The notes below the pieces were generated by a model. The model searched no databases. It had not been told where the DNA came from and saw only the letters and a list, made by a program, of their open reading frames with translations. Below, one piece after another: positions 62,701 to 64,000 of a stretch of 64,000 nucleotides of DNA (within the stretch, counting starts at the first letter, position 1; every line of letters starts with the position of its first letter). Both the position numbers and the translations under genes were made by a program. The stretch comes from Cinnamomum chago. Lineage: Eukaryota; Streptophyta; Magnoliopsida; Laurales; Lauraceae. The stretch spans positions 31,781,501-31,845,500 of the forward strand of contig CP142455.1 of the NCBI GenBank assembly GCA_038049695.1, given 5' to 3'.

Positions 62701-64000
62701 GGTAAACTGACATCGGCACCAATACTCGCCCTTCCTGCTGGGAGTGGAGGATTTATTATCTATTGTAATGCGTCGTTGCAAGGGCTAGGGTGTGTTCTCA
62801 TGCAGCATGGAAAGGTGATTGCATATGCTTCCAAACAGCTAAAGGTTCACGAACAAAATTATGCTACACACGACCATGAGTTAGCAGCTGTAGTTTTTGC
62901 ATTAAAAATTTGGAGACACTACCTTTATGGTGAAGAATTTGAAGTATATACAAATCACAAGAGCCTCAAATATGTATTTTCTCAAAAAGAACCGAACTTG
63001 TGCCAACGAAGATGGATGGAATTCTTGAAAAATTATAATCTCTCTATATTTCATCATCCAGGAAAGGCGAATGTTGTAGCCGACCCCTTAAGTAGGAAAT
63101 CAGCACAGATGGCTTGTCTTACTGCTGAGTGGCGACTACTTGAGGAGATCAAGGACTTGGATGCAAATTTATGGCCTATTGGTGAAAAAGTACTATTCGG
63201 AAGTTTCAAGTTTCAACTGAATTAATTTATAAAATAAAAGATCATCAACGAGATGACAAGGCATTGGTGGAAATCTTCGACAAACTGGATAATAAACCGG
63301 ACTTCTCCGTTGTTAGTGGCGTGTTATACTTTCGGGGCAGACTTTGTGTCCCAAATATTCGGGAAATCAAAGATGAAATTTTGAAGGAAGCACATCACAC
63401 AAGATACACTATCCATCCGGGGAACACCAAGATGTATCAGAACTTAAAAATCAGATTTTGGTAGATCGGCATGAAAAATGATGTTACTGAGTTTGTTGGA
63501 TGGTGTTTTACTTGTCAACAAGTGAAGGCTGATCATAGGAAGCCGGGGGGATTACTACAGCCGCTACCTATCCCAGAATGGAAATGGGAACATATTACTA
63601 TGGATTTCATTTCAGGATTTCCCAGGTGAAATAATTTGGGTAATTGTGGATCGATTGACCAAATCAGCGCACTTCATACCGTTGAAAAGAAGAACTACAA
63701 TGGAACACTTGGCCAAAACATATGTTCGGGAGATTGTAAGGTTGCATGGCATCCCGGCATCGATTGTATCAGACAGGGATACCAAATTTGTTTCACAGTT
63801 TTGGAAGAGCTTACAGAAGGCTATGGGTACGAAACTGAATTTTAGCACAGCATAACACCCTCAGACTGATGGACAGACGGAGAGGACCAATCAAACTCTA
63901 GAAGACATGCTTCGCGCTTGTGCTATAGACTTCAATGACAGTTGGGGTGAGCAGTTACCGCTGGTAGAGTTTGCTTATAACAATAGCTATCATTCGAGTA
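58861..64000 (+). mobile_element. Ty3-gypsy LTR retrotransposon, broken, runs past the window end
   Basis: 5' LTR 58861-59797, primer site from 59801, then in order: gag about 59950-61360 with three CCHC zinc knuckles (CNHCGRSHETNQC, CFGCGKGGHKVKDC, CYSCGQEGHQVKDC), protease about 61290-61690 (LFDSGSTHSF), reverse transcriptase about 61900-62600 with FIDDIL, RNase H about 62700-63110, integrase from about 63390 (HHTR zinc-finger region, then DRLTKSAHF) to the window edge. The domain order is Ty3-gypsy; the LTR ends and zinc knuckles suggest a Tekay/Del-like chromovirus, not confirmed because the integrase tail is outside. It is broken, with about six breaks. It lies antisense to VPS34. Confidence 0.93.

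Overview
The window is plant nuclear DNA. It carries two recognisable host genes set in transposon-rich sequence. Evidence for a plant: a plant-type CFIm68/CPSF6-like RNA-binding protein, a plant-type class III PI 3-kinase (VPS34) split by very long introns, Ty1-copia and Ty3-gypsy elements with initiator-Met tRNA primer sites, plant RTE and L1 LINEs, and many small fold-back elements. The multi-kilobase, transposon-filled introns suggest a large woody or early-diverging angiosperm genome. That placement is inference; no species marker was seen.

Layout. 1-2127: head-to-tail array of a ~499-bp repeat ending about 20 bp before a TATA box. 2374-4380: intact CFI68-like gene, plus strand, uninterrupted CDS. 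4381-17890: gene-poor DNA with L1 LINE remnants on both strands, local tandem duplications and a terminal-inverted-repeat MITE with a target duplication. 17890-25320: an old Ty1-copia relic into which a very young copia element (18393-23638, identical LTRs, 5-bp target duplication) has inserted, followed by a second old copia piece. 25755-26090: a fossil fragment resembling a mitovirus RNA polymerase.

27026-56730 (minus strand): 12 consecutive exons of VPS34 encoding 589 residues through the stop codon. They cover the end of the C2-to-helical linker, the helical domain and the whole kinase domain with its catalytic motifs. N-terminal exons (C2 domain) are not in the window, so the next intron runs at least 7.2 kb to the right edge. 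One intron starts with GC instead of GT. The introns hold an RTE LINE with flanking direct repeats, a second RTE piece split by a 126-bp insertion, fold-back MITEs, LINE RNase H tails, a gag-protease-only gypsy relic, and from 58861 to the window end a broken gypsy element inserted just behind the LTR and primer site of another element.

Function. The two host genes are unrelated: one acts in nuclear pre-mRNA 3' end formation, the other makes PI3P on endosomal and autophagic membranes. I found no convincing new multi-gene system. The best leads are the mitovirus-like fossil, the GC-AG intron, the weak donor abutting a CT microsatellite in VPS34, and the repeat array against the CFI68 promoter.
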